Source: Streptomyces calvus
Lineage (GTDB): Bacteria > Actinomycetota > Actinomycetes > Streptomycetales > Streptomycetaceae
Direction of reading: 5' to 3'
DNA: 64,000 nt
NCBI RefSeq assembly: GCF_006782915.1
Contig: NZ_VCNP01000056.1
Location: forward strand, 868,001 to 932,000
Shown: positions 26,944-34,736 of the stretch, in pieces
Layout: each line of letters opens with the position of its first letter
Numbering within the stretch: position 1 is the first letter of the stretch
Position numbers and translations under genes: made by a program
Notes under the pieces: generated by a model
Told to the model about the DNA's origin: nothing
The model's input: only the letters and a program-made list of their open reading frames with translations
Database searches by the model: none

Positions 26944-27513
26944 ATGGCCCCCTCGACGTCCAGCACCGTCACCTTGAACATCAACGGCGAGAAGCACACG
27001 CTGTCCGTCGACCACCGCACCACCCTGCTCGACGCCCTGCGCGAGCGACTCGATCTGACCGGCACCAAGAAGGGCTGCGACCAGGGACAGTGCGGCGCCT
27101 GTACGGTCCTGGTCGACGGCCGCCGCTCCGTGTCCTGCCTGCAGCTGGCCGTCGCCTCCGACGGCCGCGAGATCACCACCGTGGAGGGCGTGGCCGACGG
27201 GGACCGGCTGCACCCGGTGCAGCAGGCCTTCCTCGACCTGGACGGCTTCCAGTGCGGCTACTGCACGCCCGGCCAGATCTGTTCGGCGATCGCCGTCATC
27301 GAGGAGCACGCCGCGGGCTGGCCCAGCGCCGTCACCGAGGACGTACGGCCCGACGCGGGACCGCCGCCCCTGACCCCCGAGGAGATCAAGGAACGCATGA
27401 GCGGCAACCTGTGCCGCTGCGGCGCCTACGTGCAGATCGCCGAAGCGGTCGCCCGCGCCGCCGCCGAGACCCGCAGCGAGAACCGCAACGAGACCGAGGG
27501 AGCCGCCGCATGA
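26944..27513 (+). CDS. paoA: Molybdenum hydroxylase [2Fe-2S] subunit (PaoA type)
   Basis: A 189-residue electron-transfer subunit with two [2Fe-2S] clusters. Cys45, Cys50, Cys53 and Cys65 form the plant-ferredoxin set, and Cys104, Cys107, Cys157 and Cys159 the second (CGYCTPGQ and GNLCRCGAY). It belongs to the xanthine oxidase family. Gene order matches the E. coli paoABCD aldehyde oxidoreductase operon. There is no Tat signal visible at the N-terminus, unlike E. coli PaoA, so the enzyme may be cytoplasmic here. Its TGA overlaps the next ATG. Confidence 0.92.
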   Translation: MAPSTSSTVTLNINGEKHTLSVDHRTTLLDALRERLDLTGTKKGCDQGQCGACTVLVDGRRSVSCLQLAVASDGREITTVEGVADGDRLHPVQQAFLDLDGFQCGYCTPGQICSAIAVIEEHAAGWPSAVTEDVRPDAGPPPLTPEEIKERMSGNLCRCGAYVQIAEAVARAAAETRSENRNETEGAAA

Positions 27514-28502
27514 GGGAGTTCGACTACCGGCGCGCCGACGACGTCTCCGGCGCGGTCGCGCTGCTCGGCGCCGACCCCGACGCCCGCTACCTGGGCGGCG
27601 GCACCAACCTGGTCGACCTGATGAAGACCGGCGTCGAACGCCCGGCCCGTCTCGTCGACGTCCGCACCCTGCCCCTGGACCGGATCGAGCCCGCCGACGA
27701 CGGCGGGCTGCGCATCGGCGCCACCGTCACCAACAGCGACCTCGCCGCGCACCCCCTGGTCCGCGACCGCTACCCGGCCCTCGCCCAGGCCGTGCTCGCC
27801 GGCGCCTCCGGGCAGCTGCGCAACATGGCCACCGTCGGCGGCAACCTGCTCCAGCGCACCCGCTGCGGCTACTTCACCGACGTGACCCGGCCCTGCAACA
27901 AGCGCGTCCCCGGCAGCGGCTGCCCGGCCCTCACCGGCGAGCACCACAACCACGCCGTCCTGGGCGCCTCCGACCACTGCGTCGCCGTCCACCCCTCCGA
28001 CATGGGGGTGGCGCTGGCCGCCTTCGACGCCGTCGTCTCCTACGAAACGGCCGACGGACCGGGGGAGTTGGCACTGGCCGACTTCTACCTCCCGGTGGGT
28101 GACACCCCGCACCGGGAGACCGCGCTGCCGCCCGGCGCGCTCGTCACCGGCGTCACCCTGCCGCCGCTGCCGGTCGCCGCGCGCTCCCGCTACCGCAAGG
28201 TCCGCGAACGCGCCTCGTACGCCTTCGCCATCGGCTCCGTCGCCGCCGCCCTCGACGTCTCCGACGGAGTCGTGCGCGACGCCCGCCTCGCCTTCGGCGC
28301 CGTCGCGTCCCGGCCCTGGCGGGCCCGTGCCGCCGAGCGCGTCCTGACCGGCGCGCCGGCCACCGCGGAGTACTTCGCGGCGGCCGCGGACGCCGAACTC
28401 GCGGCCGCCAGGCCGCTGCCCGACAACGGATACAAGGTGACACTCATGCGCAACCTCGTGGTGGCCGTGCTGTCCGAACTCGCCGAGGAGGCCGCCCGAT
28501 GA
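27510..28502 (+). CDS. paoB: Molybdenum hydroxylase FAD subunit (PaoB type)
   Basis: A 330-residue FAD-binding subunit. YLGGGTNLVDLMK and ATVGGNLLQRTRCGYF are the flavin loops. An insertion with Cys119, Cys129, Cys138 and Cys157 (RTRC, RPC, GSGC, DHC) matches the extra [4Fe-4S]-binding segment of PaoB and HcrB-like proteins, which plain xanthine dehydrogenases lack. The start overlaps the upstream stop (ATGA), and the stop overlaps the next ATG in the same way. Confidence 0.93.
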   Translation: MREFDYRRADDVSGAVALLGADPDARYLGGGTNLVDLMKTGVERPARLVDVRTLPLDRIEPADDGGLRIGATVTNSDLAAHPLVRDRYPALAQAVLAGASGQLRNMATVGGNLLQRTRCGYFTDVTRPCNKRVPGSGCPALTGEHHNHAVLGASDHCVAVHPSDMGVALAAFDAVVSYETADGPGELALADFYLPVGDTPHRETALPPGALVTGVTLPPLPVAARSRYRKVRERASYAFAIGSVAAALDVSDGVVRDARLAFGAVASRPWRARAAERVLTGAPATAEYFAAAADAELAAARPLPDNGYKVTLMRNLVVAVLSELAEEAAR

Positions 28503-30634
28503 CCACCGCCACGACCCGTCCCACGGCGGTGACCGGCGCCGTCGGCACCGCCCACACCCGCGTCGAGGGCCGCGACAAGGTCACCGGAGCCGCCCGCTAC
28601 GCCGGTGAGATCCCCTTCGCCGACCTCGCCCACGGCTGGCTGGTGCTCTCCACCGTCGCCCGCGGCCGGATCCTCTCCGTCGACACCGCCTCCGTGCTCG
28701 GCATGCCGGGCGTCCTCGCCGTGCTGCACCACGGCAACGCCCCGCGCCTGGACGTCGACTACGTCGGCATGCTGGGCGTACCGCCGGACCCGACGGCCGC
28801 GGTCTTCCAGAACGACCGCGTCCCGCACGCCGGCTGGCCCGTCGCGCTCGTCGTGGCCGAGACGCCCGAGCAGGCCAGGGAGGCCGCCGAGGCGCTCGTC
28901 GTCACCTACGAGGAGGAGCCGCACGACATCGGGTTCCACGCGGGCCGTCCCGACGCCCACCCGGTGGACGGACACATGCCCGGCGTCACGGAGAAGGGCG
29001 ACCTGGAGGCCGGGTTCGCCGCCTCCGCCCACGTGGTGGACGCCGAGTACACCACGCCCGAGGAACACCACGCCATGATGGAGCCGCACGCGGCGACCGC
29101 CCTGTGGGACGGCGGCCGGCTCGAGGTCGTCGACTCCAACCAGGGCACCACCTGGGTCGTCGACGAACTGGTGCGGATGTTCCAGCTGGAGCCCTCCGCG
29201 GTGCGGGTGCGCTCCGAGCACGTCGGCGGCGGCTTCGGCAGCAAGGGCGTCCGGGCCCACCAGGTGTCCGCCGTCATGGCCGCGACCCTTCTGCAGCGTC
29301 CCGTACGGGTCGTCCTGACCCGCCGTCAGATGTTCTCCCTCACCGGCCACCGCAGCCCCACCACCCAGCGCGTCCGGCTCGGCGCCGACGCCGACGGCCG
29401 GCTGCGCGCCCTGGACCACCGCTCGCTGAGCCGGACGTCGACGGTGTGGGAGTTCGTCGAGCCGAGCGCCGGCGTGGCACGGGTGATGTACGACGCCGAC
29501 GCCCACCGCACCGCGAACGAAGTCGTCCGGCTCGACGTGCCGTCCCCGACGTGGATGCGCGCGCCGGGCGAGGCGCCGGGCTCGTTCGCGCTGGAGGCCG
29601 CGCTCGACGAGCTGGCCGAGCGCTGCGGCGTCGACCCGGTGGAGCTGCGGCTGCGCAACGACCCCGACCGCGGCCCGGTCTCCGGGCTGCCGTTCGCGGG
29701 CCGGGACGTCGCCGCCTGTTTCCGGGAGGGCGCCCGGCGCTTCGGCTGGGCCGAGCGCGACCCGCGCCCCGGGGTGCGCCGCGAGGGGCGCTGGCTGCTG
29801 GGCACGGGCACGGCCGCCGCCTCCTTCCCCGCGGGCGCCCTGCCGTCGACGGCAGCCGTCACCGCGGAGGCCGACGGCACCTTCACCGTGCGGATCGCGG
29901 CGGCCGACATCGGCACCGGCGCCCGTACCGCGCTCACCCTGGTCGCCGCCGACGCGCTGCGGGTGGAGCCCGACCGGGTCCGGGTGCGCATCGGCGACAG
30001 CGACTTCGGCCCGGCGGGGATCGCCGGCGGCTCCATGGGCACCCGCTCCTGGGCCTGGGCGGTCACGGCCGCCGTCGAGGAGCTGCGGGAGCGTCTCGTC
30101 CCCGGGGCGCCCGTGCCGCCGGAGGGCATCACCGCGCGTTCCGACACGACCGCCGCCGTCGCCGGACTCGCGCAGAAGGAACGGCACTCCTTCGGCGCGC
30201 AGTTCGCCGAGGTCGCCGTGGACGTCACCACCGGCGAGGTGCGGGTGCGGCGGATGCTGGGGATCTTCTCGGCGGGGCGGATCGTCAACCCGCTCACCGC
30301 GCGCGGCCAGCTGGTCGGCGGCATGGTGTGGGGCATCTCCATGGCGCTGCACGAGGAGGCGGTCCGCGACGGCGCCTCGGGCGGCCTCTACGGCCCCGAC
30401 CTGGCCGGCTACCACGTCGCGACCCACGCCGACGTGCCGGTGGTCGAGGCGGACTGGCTGGAGGGCACACCGGACCCGGACGACCCGGTCGGCATCAAGG
30501 GCGTCGGCGAGATCGGCATCGTGGGCGCCGCGGCGGCCATCGCCAACGCGGTCTGGCACGCCACCGGCGTGCGCCACCGCCACCTGCCGATCCGGCCGGA
30601 CCGGGTGCTGCGGGCGGGAGGGCCGCGTGTTTGA
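28499..30634 (+). CDS. paoC: Molybdenum hydroxylase large subunit (PaoC type)
   Basis: A 711-residue molybdopterin-binding catalytic subunit of the xanthine oxidase family. Blocks in order: RVEGRDKVTGAARYAGEIP, MMEPHAATALWDGGRLEV, EHVGGGFGSKG, MRAPGEAPGSFALEAALDEL, and GVGEIGIVGAAAAIANAVWHATG with the catalytic Glu in GVGE. The substrate is probably an aldehyde or aromatic heterocycle; an MCD cofactor (PaoABC) is possible but not proven. Its end overlaps the start of the XdhC-family gene by eight bases. Confidence 0.94.
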   Translation: MTTATTRPTAVTGAVGTAHTRVEGRDKVTGAARYAGEIPFADLAHGWLVLSTVARGRILSVDTASVLGMPGVLAVLHHGNAPRLDVDYVGMLGVPPDPTAAVFQNDRVPHAGWPVALVVAETPEQAREAAEALVVTYEEEPHDIGFHAGRPDAHPVDGHMPGVTEKGDLEAGFAASAHVVDAEYTTPEEHHAMMEPHAATALWDGGRLEVVDSNQGTTWVVDELVRMFQLEPSAVRVRSEHVGGGFGSKGVRAHQVSAVMAATLLQRPVRVVLTRRQMFSLTGHRSPTTQRVRLGADADGRLRALDHRSLSRTSTVWEFVEPSAGVARVMYDADAHRTANEVVRLDVPSPTWMRAPGEAPGSFALEAALDELAERCGVDPVELRLRNDPDRGPVSGLPFAGRDVAACFREGARRFGWAERDPRPGVRREGRWLLGTGTAAASFPAGALPSTAAVTAEADGTFTVRIAAADIGTGARTALTLVAADALRVEPDRVRVRIGDSDFGPAGIAGGSMGTRSWAWAVTAAVEELRERLVPGAPVPPEGITARSDTTAAVAGLAQKERHSFGAQFAEVAVDVTTGEVRVRRMLGIFSAGRIVNPLTARGQLVGGMVWGISMALHEEAVRDGASGGLYGPDLAGYHVATHADVPVVEADWLEGTPDPDDPVGIKGVGEIGIVGAAAAIANAVWHATGVRHRHLPIRPDRVLRAGGPRV

Positions 30635-31766
30635 CATCGCCGGCGAGCTGCACGGCTGGCTCGCCGAGGGCCGGGAGTTCGCGGTGGCCACGGTGGTGTC
30701 CGTGGGCGGCAGCGCGCCGCGCGGACCCGGTGCCGCCCTCGCCGTCGACCGCGACGGCACGGCGATCGGCTCCGTCTCCGGTGGCTGCGTGGAGGGCGCC
30801 GTGTACGACCTGTGCGCCCGGGCGCTCGAGGACGGCGAGATCCACGTCGAACGGTTCGGCTACAGCGACGAGGACGCCTTCGCGGTCGGCCTGACCTGCG
30901 GCGGGGTCATCGACATCATGGTGACCCCGGTCGGCGCGCAGGCCCCCGTGCGGCAGGTGCTGCACACGGCGCTGTCGGCGGTCGTCCGGGGCGAGCCGGG
31001 CGCGCTGGCCCGGGTGGTGGAGGGCCCGCCGGAGCTGCTCGGCGGCACGCTCCTCGTCCGTCCGGACGGCTCGTACGAGGGCGGGCTCGGCGGTGTCCCC
31101 GAGCTGGACCGGACGGCGGCCGCTCAGGCCGGGGCGCTGCTGGACGCCGGGCGCACCGGCACGGTGGCGCTCGCGGCGGACGGGTCGTCCTGCCCGGGCG
31201 GTCTGACCCTGCTGGTGGAGTCGTCGGTGCCGCCGCCCCGCATGATCGTCTTCGGGGCGATCGACTTCGCGGCGGCGCTGGTCCGGGCGGGCAAGTTCCT
31301 CGGCTATCACGTCACGGTGTGCGACGCCCGGCCGGTCTTCGCCACCCGGGCGCGTTTCCCGGAGGCCGACGAGATCGTGGTCGACTGGCCGCACCGCTAT
31401 CTGCGCGGCACCGGGACCGATGCCCGGACGGTGCTGTGCGTGCTCACCCACGACGCGAAGTTCGACGTGCCGCTGCTGGAGGTGGCCCTCGGCCTGCCGG
31501 TGGCGTTCGTCGGCGCGATGGGCTCGCGCCGCACCCACGCCGACCGTGAGCGGCGGTTGCGCGAGGCGGGCGTGGGGGAGCGGGAGCTGGCCCGGCTCAG
31601 GTCGCCGATCGGCCTCGACCTCGGTGCCCGTACGCCGGAGGAGACGGCGCTGTCCATCGCGGCGGAGATCGTCGCGCTCCGCCGGGGCGGCACGGGCGTG
31701 CCGCTCACGACGTCGGACACGCCGATCCACCGCGACGACTCCCTCGGCACGGCGGAGGCGGCCTGA
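30627..31766 (+). CDS. paoD: XdhC/CoxI-family molybdenum cofactor chaperone (PaoD type)
   Basis: A 379-residue protein that in related operons stores, sulfurates and inserts the molybdenum cofactor. The N-terminal XdhC domain has TVVSVGGSAPRGPGAALAV and GSVSGGCVEGAVYD, with the Cys in GGCVEG. The C-terminal Rossmann part has MIVFGAIDFAAALVRAGKFLGYHVTVCDAR and AFVGAMGSRRTHADR. The GTG start at 30627 overlaps the catalytic-subunit gene. Terminator hairpins follow. Confidence 0.92.
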   Translation: MFDIAGELHGWLAEGREFAVATVVSVGGSAPRGPGAALAVDRDGTAIGSVSGGCVEGAVYDLCARALEDGEIHVERFGYSDEDAFAVGLTCGGVIDIMVTPVGAQAPVRQVLHTALSAVVRGEPGALARVVEGPPELLGGTLLVRPDGSYEGGLGGVPELDRTAAAQAGALLDAGRTGTVALAADGSSCPGGLTLLVESSVPPPRMIVFGAIDFAAALVRAGKFLGYHVTVCDARPVFATRARFPEADEIVVDWPHRYLRGTGTDARTVLCVLTHDAKFDVPLLEVALGLPVAFVGAMGSRRTHADRERRLREAGVGERELARLRSPIGLDLGARTPEETALSIAAEIVALRRGGTGVPLTTSDTPIHRDDSLGTAEAA

Positions 31767-31814
31767 GCGGACGCGGGCCGTGTGCGGTCCCGAGTGCGCG
31801 CAGCGCATGCGCAC

Positions 31815-31862
31815 GGCCCGTGCGTGGGCGGCCCGGGGGCGGGTGGCGCGCACGCACGGGCC
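31815..31862 (+). terminator. Hairpin downstream of the hydroxylase operon
   Basis: GGCCCGTGCGTG (31815-31826) pairs perfectly with CACGCACGGGCC (31851-31862) over a 24-base loop, 49 bases past the paoD-like stop. Confidence 0.5.
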
Positions 31863-31905
31863 GAGCGGCACAGGAGGCGCGTCGCGGGCGTGCGCGGGGG
31901 TGTGA

Positions 31906-31935
31906 GCGGGCGTACGGGCCGGTCCGTACGCCCGC
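31906..31935. terminator. Second hairpin
   Basis: GCGGGCGTACGG (31906-31917) pairs perfectly with CCGTACGCCCGC (31924-31935) around a six-base loop. Confidence 0.55.
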
Positions 31936-32067
31936 GCGGTGTGGCCATGGGCCGTGGGCCCGGATCGCGGCCCGAAGGACTGGAACCACGACTGTCCAAG
32001 CCGAGGGCGGAGCCGACACGACGGCTCCCGTCCTCCGCGCCGGCGCCGGCGCCGGCACGGCATGGCG

Positions 32068-32101
32068 AAGGGGGGCCGGAGCGGATGCTCCGGCCCCCCT
32101 T
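32068..32101. terminator. Very strong hairpin terminator
   Basis: AAGGGGGGCCGGAGC (32068-32082) pairs over 15 bp with GCTCCGGCCCCCCTT (32087-32101) around a GGAT tetraloop, 14 bases past the FMN reductase stop. The T-rich end on both strands suits bidirectional termination. Confidence 0.85.
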
Positions 32102-32114
32102 CGGCTCGTCCGAG

Positions 32115-32678
32115 TCAGGCGGCAGCCGGCTCCGTCGCGTGGCCGTGCAGGCGGGTGACGACCTCGGTCAGCTGCTCGACGATCTCGCTGTCGTCGGCCG
32201 GGTGGGTCTCGGCGAAGCGGGTCATCGAGCCCGGGATGGAGAGCTTGATGTCCTCGATCACCTTGCCGCCGGCGATGCCGACGGACTTGCGGGCCTCGTC
32301 CTGCGCCCAGACGCCGCCGTACTGGCCGAACGCGGTGCCGATCACGGCGACCGGCTTGCCGCTGATGGCCCCGGCGCCGTACGGGCGGGACAGCCAGTCG
32401 ATGGCGTTCTTCAGGACGGCCGGGATCGTGCCGTTGTACTCGGGCGTGAAGAGCAGCAGCGCGTCGGCGCCGGCCGCGGCCTCGCGCAGCTTGGCGGCCG
32501 CGGCCGGGACGGTGCCCTCGACGTCGATGTCCTCGTTGTAGAAGGGGATCTCCGCGAGGCCCTCGAGGAGCGACACGTCGGCGCCCTCGGGAGCGAGCTT
32601 GACCGCGGCCTCGGCGAGCTGGCGGTTGTGCGAACCGGCGCGGAGGCTGCCGACGAGGGCGAGGATGCGAACAGACAT
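32115..32678 (-). CDS. NADPH-dependent FMN reductase
   Basis: A 187-residue flavodoxin-fold reductase. ILALVGSLRAGSHNRQLAEAAVKL contains the GSLRxxSxN FMN-phosphate loop, and LLLFTPEYNGTIPAVLKNAIDWLSRP is the family YNGxxPxxLKNxIDW block. GKPVAVIGTAFGQYGG follows. Such enzymes reduce FMN, quinones, azo dyes or chromate. It is divergent from a TetR gene with two palindromes between, so it is probably induced by the electrophile or quinone that TetR senses. The ATG at 32678 gives the canonical N-terminus. Confidence 0.94.
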   Translation of the reverse strand: MSVRILALVGSLRAGSHNRQLAEAAVKLAPEGADVSLLEGLAEIPFYNEDIDVEGTVPAAAAKLREAAAGADALLLFTPEYNGTIPAVLKNAIDWLSRPYGAGAISGKPVAVIGTAFGQYGGVWAQDEARKSVGIAGGKVIEDIKLSIPGSMTRFAETHPADDSEIVEQLTEVVTRLHGHATEPAAA

Positions 32679-32721
32679 GACGGAACTCCAGGAGGGGGGC
32701 TGAAACATGGCCTTAACAATC

Positions 32722-32770
32722 CGGACCGGGGTCCGTTTACTGTTGTACCACCACAACCGGACCGTGGTCC
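32722..32770. promoter_or_regulatory. Twin TetR operators, FMN reductase/tetR
   Basis: CGGACCGGGGTCCG (32722-32735) and GGACCGTGGTCC (32759-32770) are perfect palindromes sharing GGACC-N2-GGTCC with centres 36 bp apart. Between them GTTGT/ACAAC (32742-32757) forms a further dyad. They lie between the divergent genes. Confidence 0.7.
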
Positions 32771-32800
32771 AGTTTCTTCCCGATGCTTTACGCTGGCTTC

Positions 32801-33463
32801 ATGCCCGCCGTTCCGCCCCCCGTCCCGACGCCTCAGGAGCCCGTCGAACCGCAGGAGTTGCTGCAACTCGGCACCGAGGCGGACGAGCCCTGCCTGCGCG
32901 CAGACGCCGCGCGCAACCGGGCCCGGCTGCTGGAGGCGGCCGCGCTGCTCGTCGCCGAGCGCGGGGCGGACGCCATCACGATGGAGGAGGTCGCGGCGGC
33001 GGCCCGCGTGGGCAAGGGCACGGTCTTCCGCCGCTTCGGCGACCGCACCGGACTGCTCACCGCGCTCCTCGACCACTCGGAGAAGAAGTTCCAGGCCGCC
33101 TTCCTCACCGGACCCCCGCCGCTCGGGCCGGGCGCACCGCCCGCCGAGCGGCTGCGCGCCTTCGGCCTCGCCATGCTCCGCCGCACCGGCGACGAACTGG
33201 AACTCCAGCTGGCCGCCGAACCCCAGGCCGGCCGCCGCTTCACCAGCCCGCCCCGCCGGGTGCTCCGCCACCACGTCACGCTGCTGCTGCGCGAAGCGGT
33301 CCCCGACGCGGACTGCGAGCTGCTCGCCCACACCCTCATGGCCCAGCTCGACCCCGCCCTCGTCCACCACCTCGTCCGCCAGTGCGGCATGCCGCCGCAG
33401 CGCCTGGAGGCCGCGTGGGTGGACCTGGTGGACCGCGTGACGGGCACCGCGACCTCCCGCTGA
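32801..33463 (+). CDS. TetR-family regulator divergent from FMN reductase
   Basis: A 220-residue TetR protein with a proline-rich N-terminal arm of about 35 residues before the helix-turn-helix (ADAARNRARLLEAAALLVAERGADAITMEEVAAAARVGKGTVFRRFGDRTGLLTALL). The C-terminal domain has QLAAEPQAGRRFTSPPRRVLRHHVTLLL. The ATG at 32801 is used; another in-frame ATG lies at 32783 but would sit closer to the operators. It likely represses itself and the reductase through the twin palindromes upstream. Confidence 0.92.
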   Translation: MPAVPPPVPTPQEPVEPQELLQLGTEADEPCLRADAARNRARLLEAAALLVAERGADAITMEEVAAAARVGKGTVFRRFGDRTGLLTALLDHSEKKFQAAFLTGPPPLGPGAPPAERLRAFGLAMLRRTGDELELQLAAEPQAGRRFTSPPRRVLRHHVTLLLREAVPDADCELLAHTLMAQLDPALVHHLVRQCGMPPQRLEAAWVDLVDRVTGTATSR

Positions 33464-33522
33464 GAGTCTCAACTCACCCCGCGTAACGCCTCGTTACGGC
33501 TTCTGCAAGGATGCCGTACGTC

Positions 33523-34560
33523 ATGGTGCAGATATCGAACCCGCCCGCGTCCGTGCCGCCCGCCCCGGTGCGCTCCGTCCCCACGAGCGCCGATGTGGCC
33601 CGCCTGGCCGGAGTCTCGCGCGCGACCGTCTCCTACGTCCTGAACAACGCCGGCGCCGTCCGGATCAGCGAGCCCACCCGGCGCCGGGTCCGCGAGGCCG
33701 CCCGGGAACTCGGGTACGTGCCGCACGCGGCGGCCCGCAGCCTGCGCGCCGGCCACAGCCGCACGGTCCTGATGCCCGCGCCCGCCTTCCCGGTCGGCCC
33801 GCTCTACAGCCAGTTCATCAACGACCTCCAGAGCGCGCTGGGCCGCCTCGACTACACGGTCGTGCAGTACGGCACCGTCGGCGTGCACGACGACGAGGCC
33901 GCCCGCGCCTGGGCGGAACTGCGGCCCGTGGCGGTCCTGGTCCCCGGCTCCGGTCTCGGCCCGCGCGGCGTGGAGGTCCTCAAACGCTCCGGCGCCCGGG
34001 CCGTCGTCACCCTCGGCCCCGAGGCCGTCGAGGGCGCGCACGCCCTGCTCATGGACCACGACGTCGTCGGTTACAGCGCCGGCGCCCACCTCTTCGACCG
34101 GGGCCACCGCCGGATCGGCGTGGTCGTTCCGCGGGAGCCGGGCCTGGAGGCGTTCTCGGCGCCCCGCCTGGCCGGCGTGCGCGCCGCCCTGCACGGCACG
34201 GACGCCACGGTCACCGAACTGCCGCTCGCCCACGACGAGGGGGCCGCCGCGCGGCTCGCCGCCCGCTGGCGCGACCTCGGCCTCGACGCGGTGTTCACCT
34301 ACAACGACGAGTACGCGATGCTGCTGATGCGGGCGCTGCAGGACGAGGGCGTCCGCATCCCCGAGGAGGCCGCGGTGATCGGCGCCGACAACCTGATGCT
34401 GGGCCGGCTGCTGCGGCCCCGGCTGAGTACCGTCCACCTGGACCTGCCGTCCGGCCGAGAGCTGGCCGAACTGGTCGACCGCGCGGTGCGCGACCCGGCC
34501 GCCGCGCCCCAGGCCCACAAGGCGCTGGGGGCGTCGGTGGTGCGACGCGAGTCCACCTGA
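33523..34560 (+). CDS. LacI-family transcriptional regulator
   Basis: A 345-residue LacI-type repressor. The helix-turn-helix is PTSADVARLAGVSRATVSYVLNNAGAVRISEPTRRRVREAARELGYVPHAAARSLRAG (residues about 20-77). A periplasmic-binding-like domain follows, with VLVPGSGLGPRGVEVL, LDAVFTYNDEYAMLLMRALQDEGVRIPEEAAVIGADN and LSTVHLDLP. The start is uncertain between ATG 33511 and 33523. It might control the aldehyde dehydrogenase that follows, or a distant sugar regulon. Confidence 0.92.
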   Translation: MVQISNPPASVPPAPVRSVPTSADVARLAGVSRATVSYVLNNAGAVRISEPTRRRVREAARELGYVPHAAARSLRAGHSRTVLMPAPAFPVGPLYSQFINDLQSALGRLDYTVVQYGTVGVHDDEAARAWAELRPVAVLVPGSGLGPRGVEVLKRSGARAVVTLGPEAVEGAHALLMDHDVVGYSAGAHLFDRGHRRIGVVVPREPGLEAFSAPRLAGVRAALHGTDATVTELPLAHDEGAAARLAARWRDLGLDAVFTYNDEYAMLLMRALQDEGVRIPEEAAVIGADNLMLGRLLRPRLSTVHLDLPSGRELAELVDRAVRDPAAAPQAHKALGASVVRREST

Positions 34561-34736
34561 CATCGTGGAAGAGCGGTGGCCGGCCCACCCGGCCGGATGC
34601 CGCCCGCCCCGCCCGGTGACGCGGGTGGCAGAAGCCCGGTGATGCGGGCGGCAGGCACACGGCCAGGCCGAAGGGCGGCCGGGCCCGCCGCCACCGCACG
34701 GCGGGCCGGTGACCGATCGCCGATCGGAGAGGCCTC

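Larger units (their letters stand above)
31767..32114. other. Gene-free region with three strong hairpins
   Basis: These 348 bases separate convergent transcripts. No plausible protein is coded. Three perfect inverted repeats (stems of 12, 12 and 15 bp) lie at 31815-31862, 31906-31935 and 32068-32101. The first half is rich in GTGCGCGC-like words. Confidence 0.7.

Noticed and set aside
34561..34736. Operator or small RNA between the LacI gene and aldehyde dehydrogenase
   Set aside because: Only imperfect short direct repeats (GCCCGGTGATGCGGG-like) were found; no palindrome of LacI type or promoter hexamers stood out.
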